Below are positions 52,621 to 63,793 of a DNA stretch of 64,000 bases, piece by piece; within the stretch, counting starts at the first letter, position 1; each line of letters opens with the position of its first letter. Location of the stretch: the NCBI GenBank assembly GCA_977006965.1, contig OZ345373.1, positions 186,001 to 250,000 on the forward strand. The letters run 5' to 3'. Source of the stretch: Phymatolithon calcareum. Its lineage: Eukaryota; Rhodophyta; Florideophyceae; Hapalidiales. Under the pieces are notes generated by a model, which saw only the letters and a list, made by a program, of their open reading frames with translations, ran no database searches and was not told where the DNA came from. The translations under genes and the position numbers were made by a program.

Positions 52621-54117
52621 TGATCGTCCTCCAGTTGACAGTCGTGCGACATCTGCGGTATCAAGACCCGGGGAAACTAGCCCTGCAAGGAAGAGATCAA
52701 GTCGAGGTAGGGGAACTTAGAGTTATTGTTTATGCTATTTGATTGTATTGCTTTTCGTCAACGGCTGACATGTTCAGCAACGGCAGGACGATGCTCCAAA
52801 ATGAGGAGCTCGTTGTACTGTATTTTCGATCAATGTGTTTGCTTGGTGCGCCCCAAGTTGAAGATGAGCCTTCCGTAGGTTCCTGCATTACAGATTGAAG
52901 GGCGGAGGGCAATGGGTACGTAATCTGATAGGTGCGCCACTTCATCAAATTCGGTTGCCTCCTAACATTTCTGTGAAAAATCTTCGGTTTCAAAATCCCA
53001 TCCATAGCACCAATGAAGTGATGCGTCTCTTAAGTAGAAATGTGCTGTCATAAGGACAAATTTATAAATCCCTTACATGAATAAAATTCGACATGTCCTC
53101 TGATTCCATAAATTTCTTGTGATATGGCCCTATCAGCATCTAACTCGCGATGTGGTAGCACGCGACAAGTTGTGCAGCTAACTCGAGATCTTAGATGTTC
53201 TCATTCTATCACTTAGACTAGCGCACCTGGCGACTCTTCAGTCGCCAGTCGAATGCTCCACTGCCATACAAAGCTAATCAGTCTTCCCTCATCCGAATTA
53301 TCAGACAGAAAGGCCCGAAAGTACTTCAACGTGACTGAAATTTGATCATGAAGAGAGCTTCCTCTTTATCAGCGATGCAATGTTGACGCTCGGATCATAC
53401 ACAGCATTTTTGTTCCCACGTTCCTTTATTTCTATTTAACTACTGTCTTTTATGTGTAAGGGGTTATTTTAATTAATGTCTCTTCCGAGGAAAATCTACT
53501 TACCTTCAGCCGTTGCGTACAACCTTCTTAGACGATCGACTGGCATACTTTTGAGCGCTAATTCTGGGCTGTTACAATTGTTGTTGTTGAGTATGATTTG
53601 CCCTAGTAGGAGCCCTATGTGTCCTAAGCAAGGATAGGCCGATGCCTCAGGTGGATGATCACATTTCTAGGTGTAGATGTGGTTTATTATGTACATATTT
53701 GCGGCTCAGGTAAGGAGCTGGAACACTACGAGGAGATCAGTCGGAGGGATATAAGTAGAATAAGATTGTGCAAGTAAAGAGGAAAAAGGAGGACACTTCC
53801 GGAGTGAGTGGTACTCTTTTGGCGAGAACGGCGCTTCGCGACAGCGTCAGCGATAGCCACCTGCTTCTTGGATAACAGGGTTCTCCGCTGTGACACTCAA
53901 AGTTTAAAACGATGTTTGCGTCCACCCAAGTGCGAATATCCTTTTTAATCCAGCCATAACCCCATGCAGTATATTATGCTTTATTCTGCAGACGCGAGAG
54001 AACGCATCGACCACCACTGCTGGCAGTGAGGGAATACAGAAGGGTACAATAAATAGTGCTACCCCATGGCATACGGCGTCCTATGGCACGATTTAGAAGT
54101 GAGCACAAAACAGAATT
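52621..54117. other. intergenic, no supported gene
   Basis: AT-rich sequence with short frames only. Positions 54045-54060 (minus strand) hold the uninterrupted equivalent of the MITE insertion site described at 57679. Confidence 0.5.
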
Positions 54118-55881
54118 TTAATCAAAATCTACATTACTGTAACTGCAACATTGGTGGAAGGCCCTGTTCTTGTTCCATAATTCATTGATTAGCGTTTGTC
54201 CACTGCGGCTGGCGTTTTGCTTACGAATGGCATCGACGAAGTCATTCAAAGCCCGCTGAAGGTGGGCACCAGCATCAGGAAAGTTATAGGAGTACGCTTT
54301 CTCTTTTAGGGGCCTGAACAGTTGGTACAGTTCAGAACTTTGAGGAATCTCGCAAGCAACCTCTTCGACTTCTAGTTCTTCCTCCTGTACGGGTTCCAAG
54401 ATCTTCTCTACAAAATCTGTTCGTTTTAGTTCGTCCATGGCATCATCCACAATGGCGTCTCTCACATCTTTGTCATCATATATGTCGAACCAACGACTGA
54501 TGTCACTTTCTGTTGTTGATGTATCGATGAGTTGGCCAGGCTCATCATCATCACTAACACCGAGAGAGTGTCCCAACATTTCCATGACCCATATGACGTC
54601 TTCATTTCTGGAGATGTTCTTCATTCGACCGAATGTCGCGTTTAAATAAGCAGCTTTATCGACCGACAAAATTGCCGACTTTACCCAGCACCGGGCAAGA
54701 GTCATCTGGGATACTTCGTCCCACGCGGATTTCAGCAGATTAGCGACTTCAAACATGTGAGGCTCATATACTTCTCGAAGTCCTTTCATCCCTCCTAGCA
54801 GTGAACTGTTTAACTTGCGTCGCTCAGCTCGAGTCTCTAAGTCTTTAATAATTTCACGTATCATTAGTTTTCGATACATTATCTTCTAGGAGGCGATGAT
54901 GCCTAAATCCATTGGCTGGTAAACATCAGTAACATTTGGAGGTAGTGGTTCGATTATCAGTTGTCCACGAATATCTCGCAAATCTTTCGTGTGCGAGGAT
55001 GCATTGTCGACGACCAACGCAACCGACTTAGATGTGCGTGCGCGCACGTGTGGAAGGATGACAAATAGAAACCAGTTACGAAAAGTCAGTCGATTAGACC
55101 TCACCGTCTTGTTGCTAAAGTAAGAGACTGGCGGCTTCCATAAACGAAAAGCTCTTTGGTTTTTCGCAGTACAAATAATCGCACATGGCACCTTGTCAGT
55201 GCCGTCAGCATATGTGCAAAGATACGCAGTGATACGGCCTTTGGCCTTCATGCTCTTGGTCCCCCGAAGACTCTTTTTACATTCGTGTTTCAGGACGTAT
55301 GTTCGACGATGCAGCAGTTTGTAGAAGAGGCCCGTTTCGTCCACGTTGCAAATGCAATCCGTATCGTATCCTCCTAGTTTTTCCCGCAGGGAAGCGATGT
55401 TGCAGGCTTCCTCGGCGACGGGTGCACTACCTGGCTGACCATGAAGCGATATTGACTCCAACCCGTGACGTTGAACAAGCTTTACCACCCACCCAGTCGA
55501 CGCTGAGAAGTTCTCGATAGCGGCACGCTCGCTGACCGGTAGTTCTGCAGTCAGCATGGCTTCTCGAATTAAGAGTGCGAGCTGCATTAACATCGCTTGT
55601 GCGACAGGCATCTTCATCGCTCGGGCGAGCTCGACGAATTGCAGTACCTTGCGATCGATAGTCGGAAACTTGGCAGTTTGGTCCGACTTCGTCGTCAGAG
55701 CCGCCCCATCCTGGACCTTTTTGCTCAGAACTGATGCTTCAGCCTTGGTTTTAGAGACCATCCGACGACTTATCTTGTACTTGGCCATATCGGCGGGCGC
55801 ATCATAATTGTTATCGAGCATCTCCAGGACGTCCAGATTTTCGTTCAGCGAGACTCGCGTGCGATTTCTCGTCTTCTTCAT
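54118..55881 (-). mobile_element. pogo/Tigger-type DDE transposase, copy 1, with in-frame amber codon
   Basis: One frame of 587 codons is divided by a single TAG at 54886-54888. The first part (331 residues) has an N-terminal HTH region (LEMLDNNYDAPADMAKYKIS), a CENP-B-type second HTH (FSASTGWVVKLVQRHGLESI) and the DDE domain with CNVDETGLFY, VVDNASSHTKD and PPNVTDVYQPMDLGIIAS, giving the aspartate triad. The part after the TAG (IMYRKLMIREIIKDLETRAE and on, 253 residues) is the usual helical C-terminal region of the family. Copy 2 carries the same TAG at the equivalent position. Terminal inverted repeats were not identified for this copy. Confidence 0.85.
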
Positions 55882-56610
55882 GGTCCATTGCGCAATGGTG
55901 ACCGAGACTGTGGTGGCACAGATCGGCGGATATTCGCCACGGAGTAGTCCGGGAACGGTTGGCCGGAATGGCCGTGCAAGGCTCGAGCGAAAAGTCGCTC
56001 CCGATGGAGGTTAATGGCAGAGCAAACAACAACACACACACGGACTTGGGGTCCAATCGCAAGAGGACACCAACGTCCGTACGCAAACACAGGGGCGAGT
56101 GTCCGAGGACCGAGGCTTGACCGACGGCCCAGAGTCGAGGTCGCACGCGAGGCCTTCCCTGAGGCGAAAGGACCGCGAAGGTTGGAACTGAATACGGTCG
56201 ATCTGGACCAAACACGGGTTGCCCCTTTTGCTGGAGGCCGGTTGCGAAAGCCCGCCATATACTACCAAATCGGTCAACTAACCCTAAGCGCAGAGGCCGG
56301 CGGGGCCGAAGGCACTGGATGTAAGCCCTTGAGGGCCGTCATGGCCGCGGAAAAGCAAGGCCACAAGGCCACTCATCCATACTACTACAGAGATGACCAT
56401 CGGCGAGCCCGTGTCTGCACTTTACACGTAGACCATGCACAGTAATTACAATTACAACTTGAATACATATAAATTATATGATCTTGTGCTATCGCGAGCG
56501 GGCATGCACTAATGGAAGTGAAGCACTATACAAAATGGCACTATATCGAGACCCCTCTGTACAATTTTCCGGGTGGCACTCGAGATGATTGTCTAGAACA
56601 GAGGGGGATC
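55882..56610. other. GC-rich spacer between the two transposase copies
   Basis: Overlapping frames on both strands (for example 56014-56445 plus) have biased composition and no recognised domain. The block may be a fragment of another element. Confidence 0.4.
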
Positions 56611-57605
56611 TCAACAAGACGGTGAGGTCTAATCGACTGACTTTTCGTAACTGGTTTCTATTTGTCATCCTTCCACACGTGCGCGCACGCACATCTAAGT
56701 CGGTTGCGTTGGTCGTCGACAATGCATCCTCGCACACGAAGATTTGCGAGATATTCGTGGACAACTGATAATCGAACCACTACCTCCAAATGTTACTGCT
56801 GTTTCCAGCCAATGGATTAGGCATCATCGCCTCCTAGAAGATGATGTATCGAAAACTAATGATACGTGAAATTATTAAAGACCTAGAGACTCGAGCTGAG
56901 CGACGCAAGTTAAACAGTTCACTGCTAGGAGGGATGAAAGGACTTCGAGAAGGATATAAGCCTCACATGTTTGAAGTCGCTAATCTGCTGAAATCCGCGT
57001 GGGACGAAGTATCCCAGATGACTCTTGCCCGGTGCTGGGTAAAGTCGGCAATTTTGTCGGTCGATAAAGCTGCTTATTTAAACGCGACATTCGGTCGAAT
57101 GAAGAACATCTCCAGAAATGAAGACGTCATATGGGTCATGGAAATGTTGGGACACTCTCTCGGTGTTAGTGATGATGATGAGCCTGGCCAACTCATCGAT
57201 ACATCAACAACAGAAAGTGACATCAGTCGTTGGTTCGACATATAAGATGACAAAGATGTGAGAGACGCCATTGTGGATGATGCCATGGACGAACTAAAAC
57301 GAACAGATTTTGTAGAGAAGATCTTGGAACCCGTACAGGAGGAAGAACTAGAAGTCGAAGAGGTTGCTTGCGAGATTCCTCAAAGTTCTGAACTGTACCA
57401 ACTGTTCAGGCCCCTAAAAGAGAAAGCGTACTCCTATAACCTTCCTGATGCTGGTGCCCACCTTCAGCGGGCTTTGAATGACTTCGTCGATGCCATTCGT
57501 AAGCAAAACGCCAGCCGCAGTGGACAAACGCTAATCAATGAATTATGGAACAAGAACAGGGCCTTCCACCAATGTTGCAGTTACAGTAATGTAGATTTTG
57601 ATTAA
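56611..57605 (+). mobile_element. pogo/Tigger transposase copy 2, 5'-truncated and decayed
   Basis: Homology to copy 1 begins abruptly at about 56611 (caacaagacggtgaggtcta) and runs to the end of the coding region in inverted orientation. The DDE part has a missing A in acacgaagatttgcg, the third catalytic aspartate codon GAT changed to GCT, and a missing T in ggattaggc. The TAG after IIAS is the same as in copy 1. The C-terminal 253-codon part is nearly identical to copy 1, with few substitutions (VYEPH to GYKPH, NFPDA to NLPDA) and a TAT-to-TAA stop at about 57243. It therefore cannot make an active enzyme. Confidence 0.9.
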
Positions 57606-57678
57606 AATTCTGTTTTGTGCTCACTTCTAAATCGTGCCATAGGACGCCGGATGCCATGGGGTAGCACTATTCAGTGTA

Positions 57679-58085
57679 CAGTCAGCCCTCGCTAAGTGGA
57701 TACTGTCGGGAGACAGGGTCCATATCCAGTTGTGGAGGTTATTCAGTTACCGAGATGAATCATAAGTTGATATCATATCGGAAACCTTAAAGTTTGTTAA
57801 AAAAACTGGAAATTTTGGTCTGCCGCTGTGCTTGAGCTATCTCCACACGTAGACTGACCACCACTTTTCTACTACAGTATTTTGATTAGCTTTGAACAAT
57901 CAAAAATTTAATTGTTAAATAGGTTTCTGCGCCGTGACTGACCGTTTTCAATATCCACTTGGAGAATATTCACCTCAACCTAAAATTTGATTAAATTTTA
58001 TTGGGTCCCAACTTGGTGGAGCCGTGTCGTATCCAGTTGGAGCGGATATCCAGTTAGTGAATATCCAGTTGGCAAGGGAGTACTG
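57679..58085. mobile_element. 407-bp MITE with TA target-site duplication
   Basis: The element starts CAGTCAGCCCTCGCTAAGTG and its other end, read inwards, starts CAGTACTCCCTTGCCAACTG, so the terminal inverted repeats are imperfect. It is flanked on each side by TA. Copy 1 of the neighbouring transposase keeps the same flanking sequence with a single TA (minus strand: attgTAccc; here gtgTA, element, TAcccc), a natural empty site. Subterminal copies of atccagtt occur several times inside. TA duplication and CAGT ends are typical of pogo/Tigger-mobilised MITEs. There is no coding sequence. Confidence 0.85.
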
Positions 58086-58417
58086 TACCCCACTGTATAG
58101 AGTACGATAGGCGTATCATACCTCTTCGAGTTCAAGGCCCATCAAAATGCGCGCCGAAGGCCAACCACCTGTCCTTGCATGGATTGATAAACGCCAAGCC
58201 TTGAGCTTATGGTTCGACATCCTGGCCCCGCGGCATCGCGCTGTTCGTAATGAAAAAGAGATAAACGCACCATGGATGCTCAACCTTGGCCAAGGTCCGT
58301 TGCGCTGGGGAGCAGCTGTCTGCCCCAGGCTGAACATGCGTGATTACCATGTGTATCTCGTGCCGAAGCGCCACGCTTATGCGTCTTTGTGTATGGTCGT
58401 TGACTTCTTCTTGAGCT
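58086..58417. other. spacer and promoter region before the secreted-protein gene
   Basis: A 125-codon frame (58147-58524) overlaps the next gene in another frame and is not supported. Confidence 0.5.
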
Positions 58418-60124
58418 ATGCGTGCAGCTGCGCTACTGATTTTGTCGGCACTACTTGCGGTGCTTCTTCTACCGCCTCCCGTAGTGGCTCTCGGAGTGCG
58501 ATGCCTGGACCATCCGGTGTATAGCCCAGGGCTTCGTGGTGTTCTCTTGCGCTCCTGGACGTTTACCCCGATGCGCGCGAATATTACGCGCTTTCTGCGC
58601 TCCGCTTATCTTCCGCGACATGCGAACCACACGTACCGCTTCCCGTGGTCTGTCAACCGCTCACTGCGCGGACATGACCTGTTCTTCACGCATTTCGACG
58701 ACGAAGATTCGGAACACTTTGTCACCCTCCACCTTCAGCGACTTGCCATCGTCTACGTCCTAGTTCCATCCTGGGCGAGTATCAAGTCCCCACCACTGCT
58801 TCCAGCATGGAGCGCCGTTGGATGGGTGCATCTTGAGAGGCCCGTGCGGACACAGCTTGACTTTGGCGTCACTGTTAAGCATACCATTCATCTGCCAGAG
58901 CGTGCCTATGTCTTCAAAACAATTGCAGACGAAAAGGTTCATCTTCCTTCTCGGCGCTGGGTGGAGAAATTGTTGCCGAGTCTGGAAACTTCGGGCAAAT
59001 ATGTTGTTCTACTTGCGGAACGTAATGGAAAAGCCTCCATCCAGCCAACATCGCCAGATGGGCAGCATATTGTGGTGGGAAAACGATGTCCGAATTTCCT
59101 GCACGACGCTTGGGTCACCGATGTTGCCGATTCGGACGATGACGATATTCGCGACAAGAAATGGCGCACGTGGCATCCACTCTGGGATCCGTGCTACTGG
59201 TGTTCGTACAACCACGAGCATGGTTCGTCTGCCAAGGACCTTATGGGTTACACACCCAAGTTTGACTACACGGCGTGGAAAAATGGACGGCAAAGCGAGT
59301 CGCATGCGGGCTTCAAGGGTTACGTCTTCCGCGCTGGTCAGCACTTTGTGTACGTCAACATCCACTCGCATGTATCTTCACAATCACGGTATTCTTCCCA
59401 GTTTCATACAGTCGTGCTCGCTGTAGCTAATGCGAGCACCAAAGAGCTGTTGGCCGAAATCTCTGTCAAAGCTGACTTTGGTGCAATTACCGCGCGTCGA
59501 AAAGGAGGCGGTGATTTTCCACTTCTTGAAACTGAAATCAATACCGACGCCAACACAACGGGAGCACAATGTCGTCCGCGTATTGGGCGCACTGTGAATG
59601 TAATTGACCCAGACAACTTGGACCCTCGTCTACAGTATCGCGATGAAAAACATGTCCTTACCGGTGACTACGAGTCCTGGCGCACCGATTTGCCGTGCAC
59701 GAAGTCCGTCCCATTCCACGAGCTCACGCTCGACATCAAGGATCCGTCAACGGCGATGCGGGACGTGTACTCCGTCGAGCAGACGGATCTTGGGCACTAT
59801 GCATTCGGGGAATTTAACCGTCATGCATCGTTGCGCCGGTCCATCTCTGTTCGAGATATGCGGGTGGGGGATGCGGAATGTAAGTTTGCGCTGCGTGATA
59901 TTCTTGGTCTACCCAAAGACGGCGTTTTTTACACAGACAGCTTGGGGCGTCGAATTCTATCAGGGCCTGGTCCAACGGCAATTCGCCAGTATGTCAAACC
60001 TGGCTTCAGCGCTACTATTTCTGGGGAATTTGAACCAGTGGATACGTGGATTGGGTTGTATGCGGACGGGCACATTGGCGCTTTCCGTAACATTGGGTAC
60101 GCCGTGGATCCGAATCAGAATTGA
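58418..60124 (+). CDS. secreted protein of unknown family, 568 residues
   Basis: The ATG at 58418 gives a textbook signal peptide (RAAALLILSALLAVLLLPPP, cleavage near residue 25). The mature part has several N-glycosylation sequons (NITR, NHTY, NRSL, NAST, NTTG), cysteine pairs (CYWC, CRPR, CTKS, CKFALRD) and many tryptophan and histidine residues. The C-terminal end (YVKPGFSATISGEFEPVDTW) looks like a beta-sandwich. There is no second membrane segment and no GPI-like tail, so the product is probably extracellular or vacuolar. The coding frame is intronless and intact. I do not recognise the family; an extracellular matrix role is only inferred. Confidence 0.75.
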   Translation: MRAAALLILSALLAVLLLPPPVVALGVRCLDHPVYSPGLRGVLLRSWTFTPMRANITRFLRSAYLPRHANHTYRFPWSVNRSLRGHDLFFTHFDDEDSEHFVTLHLQRLAIVYVLVPSWASIKSPPLLPAWSAVGWVHLERPVRTQLDFGVTVKHTIHLPERAYVFKTIADEKVHLPSRRWVEKLLPSLETSGKYVVLLAERNGKASIQPTSPDGQHIVVGKRCPNFLHDAWVTDVADSDDDDIRDKKWRTWHPLWDPCYWCSYNHEHGSSAKDLMGYTPKFDYTAWKNGRQSESHAGFKGYVFRAGQHFVYVNIHSHVSSQSRYSSQFHTVVLAVANASTKELLAEISVKADFGAITARRKGGGDFPLLETEINTDANTTGAQCRPRIGRTVNVIDPDNLDPRLQYRDEKHVLTGDYESWRTDLPCTKSVPFHELTLDIKDPSTAMRDVYSVEQTDLGHYAFGEFNRHASLRRSISVRDMRVGDAECKFALRDILGLPKDGVFYTDSLGRRILSGPGPTAIRQYVKPGFSATISGEFEPVDTWIGLYADGHIGAFRNIGYAVDPNQN

Positions 60125-60508
60125 AGATAGTTGCTTGTAGTATTAGTCTGTCGGAAATTATCCTTTCCCGTAATTATGTGATGTAGCGAGTTTGACAGCT
60201 TAAAAGTAAAAGTACATTGGGTTACCTCCTACGTGTTTATTCCGGATAAGTAAACTCTAGCAAAAGGGATGGCAAAAAGATATTGGCGTCATATGCAACA
60301 ATTTTGAGCATACGACGGACTACGATTGCAGATGTAAATGCTCAAGTTATATCATTTACATACTTTGGTCGCGAGCCTCTTTTGAAGAAGAGGGCTCGCG
60401 AACTTCGATTGAACTAGACTCACGTTCTATAGACGAAAAACACCCAAACTCTACTCCACACTACCAAAAAAGCAAGACAACTCTGCACTACAGCAATACA
60501 TGTCACCA
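60125..60508. other. intergenic between convergent genes, with hairpin
   Basis: The two flanking genes converge here. An imperfect inverted repeat tcgcgagcctctt / aagagggctcgcga lies at about 60369-60401 and could act in 3'-end formation of one or both transcripts. Confidence 0.5.
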
Positions 60509-61492
60509 TCAATCCTTGTTGACCGGCACATCACCCACCGGAGGCGGGCCACCATTCACAGCTGCCAGCAGTGCCGGTAATAACTCTCGAGTGGCACACG
60601 CCATACTGACGTCAGTAATCCGAAACTCGCGACCATCCAACGTACGCATCTCAGCGCCCGCCTCCTGAGCCACAAGCGCCGCCGCGGCGTAATCCCAAAC
60701 CTTCCACGATTCGCCGGCAACTCCGCAGTACACTGCATCCGCGCGACCCATGGCGACGTAGCAAAGATCAAGCGCGCCAGACCCTATCTGTCGAATACCA
60801 CGTACATTTCGACGAAGCAGCCGTTCATTAGCCGTGAGAATTCGCGTGACACCATCCTGGGAACGTTCGTAACCCCATTCAGTGAGCACGAGTGCGTCAT
60901 TTAACGTGGGACACTGACGCACAGCAATAGGAATGTCATTAAGAAAGGCCCCTCTGCCGCGCGCGGCGTGGAACATCTCATCAAGGAACGGATTGTACAC
61001 GGCGCCGACAAGCGGGGCCCGGTCGACGCACAGCCCAATGGACACGCACGCCGCCGGAAGACCGTGCACGTAATTGGTGGTGCCATCAATAGCATCGACA
61101 ACCCAGGTCGGCGCGGCCGTGAGCGGACGGTGCGTGTCATCCTCTTCGCCGATGCGCAGATGGGTGGGATACTGCGCGGAAAGGGCGGTGAAAATCAGTT
61201 TTTGCGACGCGAGGTCGGCAGAGGTGACCAGATCGGCAGGGCCTGATTTGGAATCAATGTGCAGCGCTGGGACGTCGGAGGGTATGGCCGGGTGGCGATA
61301 CTGCTTGATGAGATTGCCGGCTTGGCGGGATAGCGTTATCGCGGTTTGGAGATAGCCGTGCACGTCCTCAAAGGTGTGCGGAAGGGATGGGGGCTTCGCG
61401 ACTGTCATTGTGACGGGACATGCGCGGAAAGTGCTTGCTTGGCGGTGATGAATGATGGGCGGTAGGATGAAATGGGGTGAGCGAAGAAGCAT
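60509..61492 (-). CDS. inositol monophosphatase family enzyme
   Basis: The protein has 327 residues and hydrolyses small phosphomonoesters such as inositol or histidinol phosphate with Mg ions. All metal-site motifs are present: GEED at 115-118, WVVDAIDGTTNYVHG at 130-144 (the D-x-I-D-G-T-T signature) and GESWKVWDYAAAALVAQEAG at 260-279 (C-terminal signature with the metal aspartate). From the second ATG (61408; MTVAKPPSL) it is 299 residues, close to the family norm. The extra 28 residues from the first ATG (LLRSPHFILPPIIHHRQAST) could be an organelle-targeting peptide. Intronless. Substrate among inositol, histidinol and galactose phosphates cannot be told from sequence alone. Confidence 0.92.
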   Translation of the reverse strand: MLLRSPHFILPPIIHHRQASTFRACPVTMTVAKPPSLPHTFEDVHGYLQTAITLSRQAGNLIKQYRHPAIPSDVPALHIDSKSGPADLVTSADLASQKLIFTALSAQYPTHLRIGEEDDTHRPLTAAPTWVVDAIDGTTNYVHGLPAACVSIGLCVDRAPLVGAVYNPFLDEMFHAARGRGAFLNDIPIAVRQCPTLNDALVLTEWGYERSQDGVTRILTANERLLRRNVRGIRQIGSGALDLCYVAMGRADAVYCGVAGESWKVWDYAAAALVAQEAGAEMRTLDGREFRITDVSMACATRELLPALLAAVNGGPPPVGDVPVNKD

Positions 61493-62947
61493 TGGAGGGG
61501 TTCTGAGGGTGGGTGAATCTCATTGCCTGATTGTGGCGTTTTCATACTGGTGAGCGTTGATCAAATTTTGATATGAAGATGGAGTTGCATCTCCACTGCC
61601 ACGGGGTTAGATTCTCAAAACGACGGTGATGCAATTCCTCGCAGAAGCCGATTAATCAGAAGAACGGGGATCGAGGGACAGTTTTGCGGATTCCTTGGTA
61701 CATTGTAGCGGACGATGAACGATGCTTTTCTCAGTGACACCAAAGCTCCAATGCGACCAAATTGATGCGCCGAAGTGCGTAATGTCGGGCTTGCTACTCG
61801 CGATGCGCTTCACGTTGACGGAAGACGAGCCCTTCATTTTCAACCGGCTGTGTGGGAGGTGAGCGTAGAACGAAATGCTCGTCGTAAGAGCGTTCGACTT
61901 TCTATGCCACAGGAGGTGATGGCCTTGAAAACTTCTACGTCCAGCTCGTAGCACGCGGTGCTTTTTCGATTCCAACGGCGATCTTCCAGGATATTTGTGC
62001 AAACAAGCAAGCGCTTTGATCTCACATTGCTTGGGTCGAAATGTAAACCGGAATCGGTTACTTTACGGCCCAAGCAATTGTGAGATCGGAGCACTCCCAC
62101 GGCAATTTTGTCCGCGGGCGACGAGCTTCTTGCTTCAGGGAGTCGTCCATGATTATATCGAGCTCCGTAATGCTGACATAATGGATATTGCCTGTGCACT
62201 ACTTTGGCCAACGGCCGCACAGTCAGTCCCGTGAGATGTGCTTTGCTTCTGCGTCCAGCACTGACCGCATGCTTGGATCTCACACTGGTTTGTTTGTCGA
62301 AAGGCAATGCGGAATGAAAGAAAATATAGTCTATCGTTGTTTGGTCATTGAGGGGAGCAAATTGAAGCACGTGCTCTTGCGTCACCTACCTAATTCGATT
62401 TCTCAGTTGAACAATGATGTGCTTGAATCGTTGCAGGTCGAAATATGAAATGGTCACAAGCTTAGTATGGGCATGCATGCATGCGTCACTTTCGTTTCGT
62501 TTCAGACACCTTCTGGGCGGGGTCAAAATGCATGGCATGTGGGATCATCCCAGACATCGACTCTAGTCACGATCGCGACTGATCTCCATGCTGCATCGAT
62601 CGATCGAGCATGGAGATCATATGGCCCCCTACTAACGAAATTGGCGATAGCCAATCACTGAGCATTCACGGTCATGTTAGCTAATGGGAAGAATGTAGCT
62701 GTACTGCTAACCAATGAAAGGACGAAGAAAATGCCCTCAAACCGACACCAGCACGGACAGAGGAATGATCATCCAAGGCGTTGGAAGGATGGAGCATCCA
62801 TCCACCAGGCAAACGGCTACAGTACAGAGTTTGCATAGAAATTAGTGTGTATTTTTCATTCTAACATGCGCGAAAATAGAAACACAATACTGTACGAAGA
62901 GAATGCACAACTCCCACTAAAAAGTTTGCACCAAAACCGCAAGGCGC
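61493..62947. other. intergenic, possible minor open frames and a hairpin
   Basis: Minus-strand frames at 61652-62002 (116 codons) and 61840-62385 (181 codons) overlap in different frames and have no recognisable domain; they might be exons of an unknown gene but I cannot support that. A perfect 12-bp inverted repeat (gatctccatgct) lies at 62581-62592 / 62607-62618 with a loop of gatc-type repeats. Confidence 0.4.
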
Positions 62948-63793
62948 CTAAGAAGTACGATCCTCATTATTATCAGGGGAATTCAAATTCCACATCCTAT
63001 TGAGCATCTCCAGCTCATCCGGACTGACGGTAGCATCATCCTCTTCCGCCGTCGGCCCAACCCTGTCTCCTTCCCCGCCCGCATTGTCTGGCCGATCAAG
63101 CAGCATACTCCCAGTCCCCCTGTCCGGGATCGGCGTATTCCGCATAAACTTCTTATTCCCTTCCCCCACATCTTCCCCACCCTCTTCATCATCATCATCC
63201 TCATCAATATCCTGCAATCGCTTCATAAGACTGCTTTGCAAATCATCGTCCTCAGGCAGATCCTCCGACCCCTCCACACGCTCCATAGCCTTCCTTTTGA
63301 GTCTTCTTGCGCGCAAAATCTCCTCCTGTTCCAGCCGTGCGCATTCCGCCGCCAGTTTCTCGCGCTCCTTCTCCTCGTCGCGACGCGACGCAAGCACAGC
63401 ACGCATCACAAGCCCGCCGACCGCCACGGCGCCCAGCTTCACAGCGGCCGCCTCCACGTCGCTCGCAGAGTCGCGCGGAACGCGCACCTGACCGCTCGGC
63501 GGTGCGCCCGCCGTCGCGCCGCCCAGCGAGCACAGCAGTACCGAGAGCGAGACGGCGGACATTCGCACCACGCGACGCACGCCGTCCCACCGACTGGCAG
63601 CCCGGTCCGGCGGCGGCGGATCCGACGGTTGGTTTCCTGTGCCCGGCGTGCGGCGGTTCGGCGCCGCCGTCATGCGCGGACGGGGGCGCGAACAGGTGGC
63701 TCTTGGGATGACGGCGCGACTGGGGGTCAGATGGACGCATGGAGCAAAAGCGGAATGCGCGTTTTGTGGAGGCATTATGGCGCGCGAACGCAC
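62948..63793 (-). CDS. plastid-type membrane and coiled-coil protein, unknown function
   Basis: The protein has 281 residues, or 275 from the second ATG. The first about 70 residues are basic and rich in Pro, Arg, Ser and Ala with few acids, as in a plastid transit peptide. A hydrophobic segment (MSAVSLSVLLCSLGGATAGA, around 78-97) could be a second, thylakoid or inner-membrane, signal. A further membrane-like stretch (VKLGAVAVGGLVMRAVLA) is followed by a strongly charged helix (RRDEEKEREKLAAECARLEQ through RARRLKRKAMERVEG), a coiled coil. The C-terminal 100 residues are acidic and disordered. No family is recognised. Long frames on the plus strand over it are shadows of its GC-rich codons. 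Confidence 0.6.
   Translation of the reverse strand: MRSRAIMPPQNAHSAFAPCVHLTPSRAVIPRATCSRPRPRMTAAPNRRTPGTGNQPSDPPPPDRAASRWDGVRRVVRMSAVSLSVLLCSLGGATAGAPPSGQVRVPRDSASDVEAAAVKLGAVAVGGLVMRAVLASRRDEEKEREKLAAECARLEQEEILRARRLKRKAMERVEGSEDLPEDDDLQSSLMKRLQDIDEDDDDEEGGEDVGEGNKKFMRNTPIPDRGTGSMLLDRPDNAGGEGDRVGPTAEEDDATVSPDELEMLNRMWNLNSPDNNEDRTS

Noticed and set aside
61840-62385. 181-codon minus-strand frame upstream of the inositol monophosphatase gene
   Set aside because: No domain, no targeting signal, and overlapping frames of similar length on both strands; it may be an exon but evidence is lacking.
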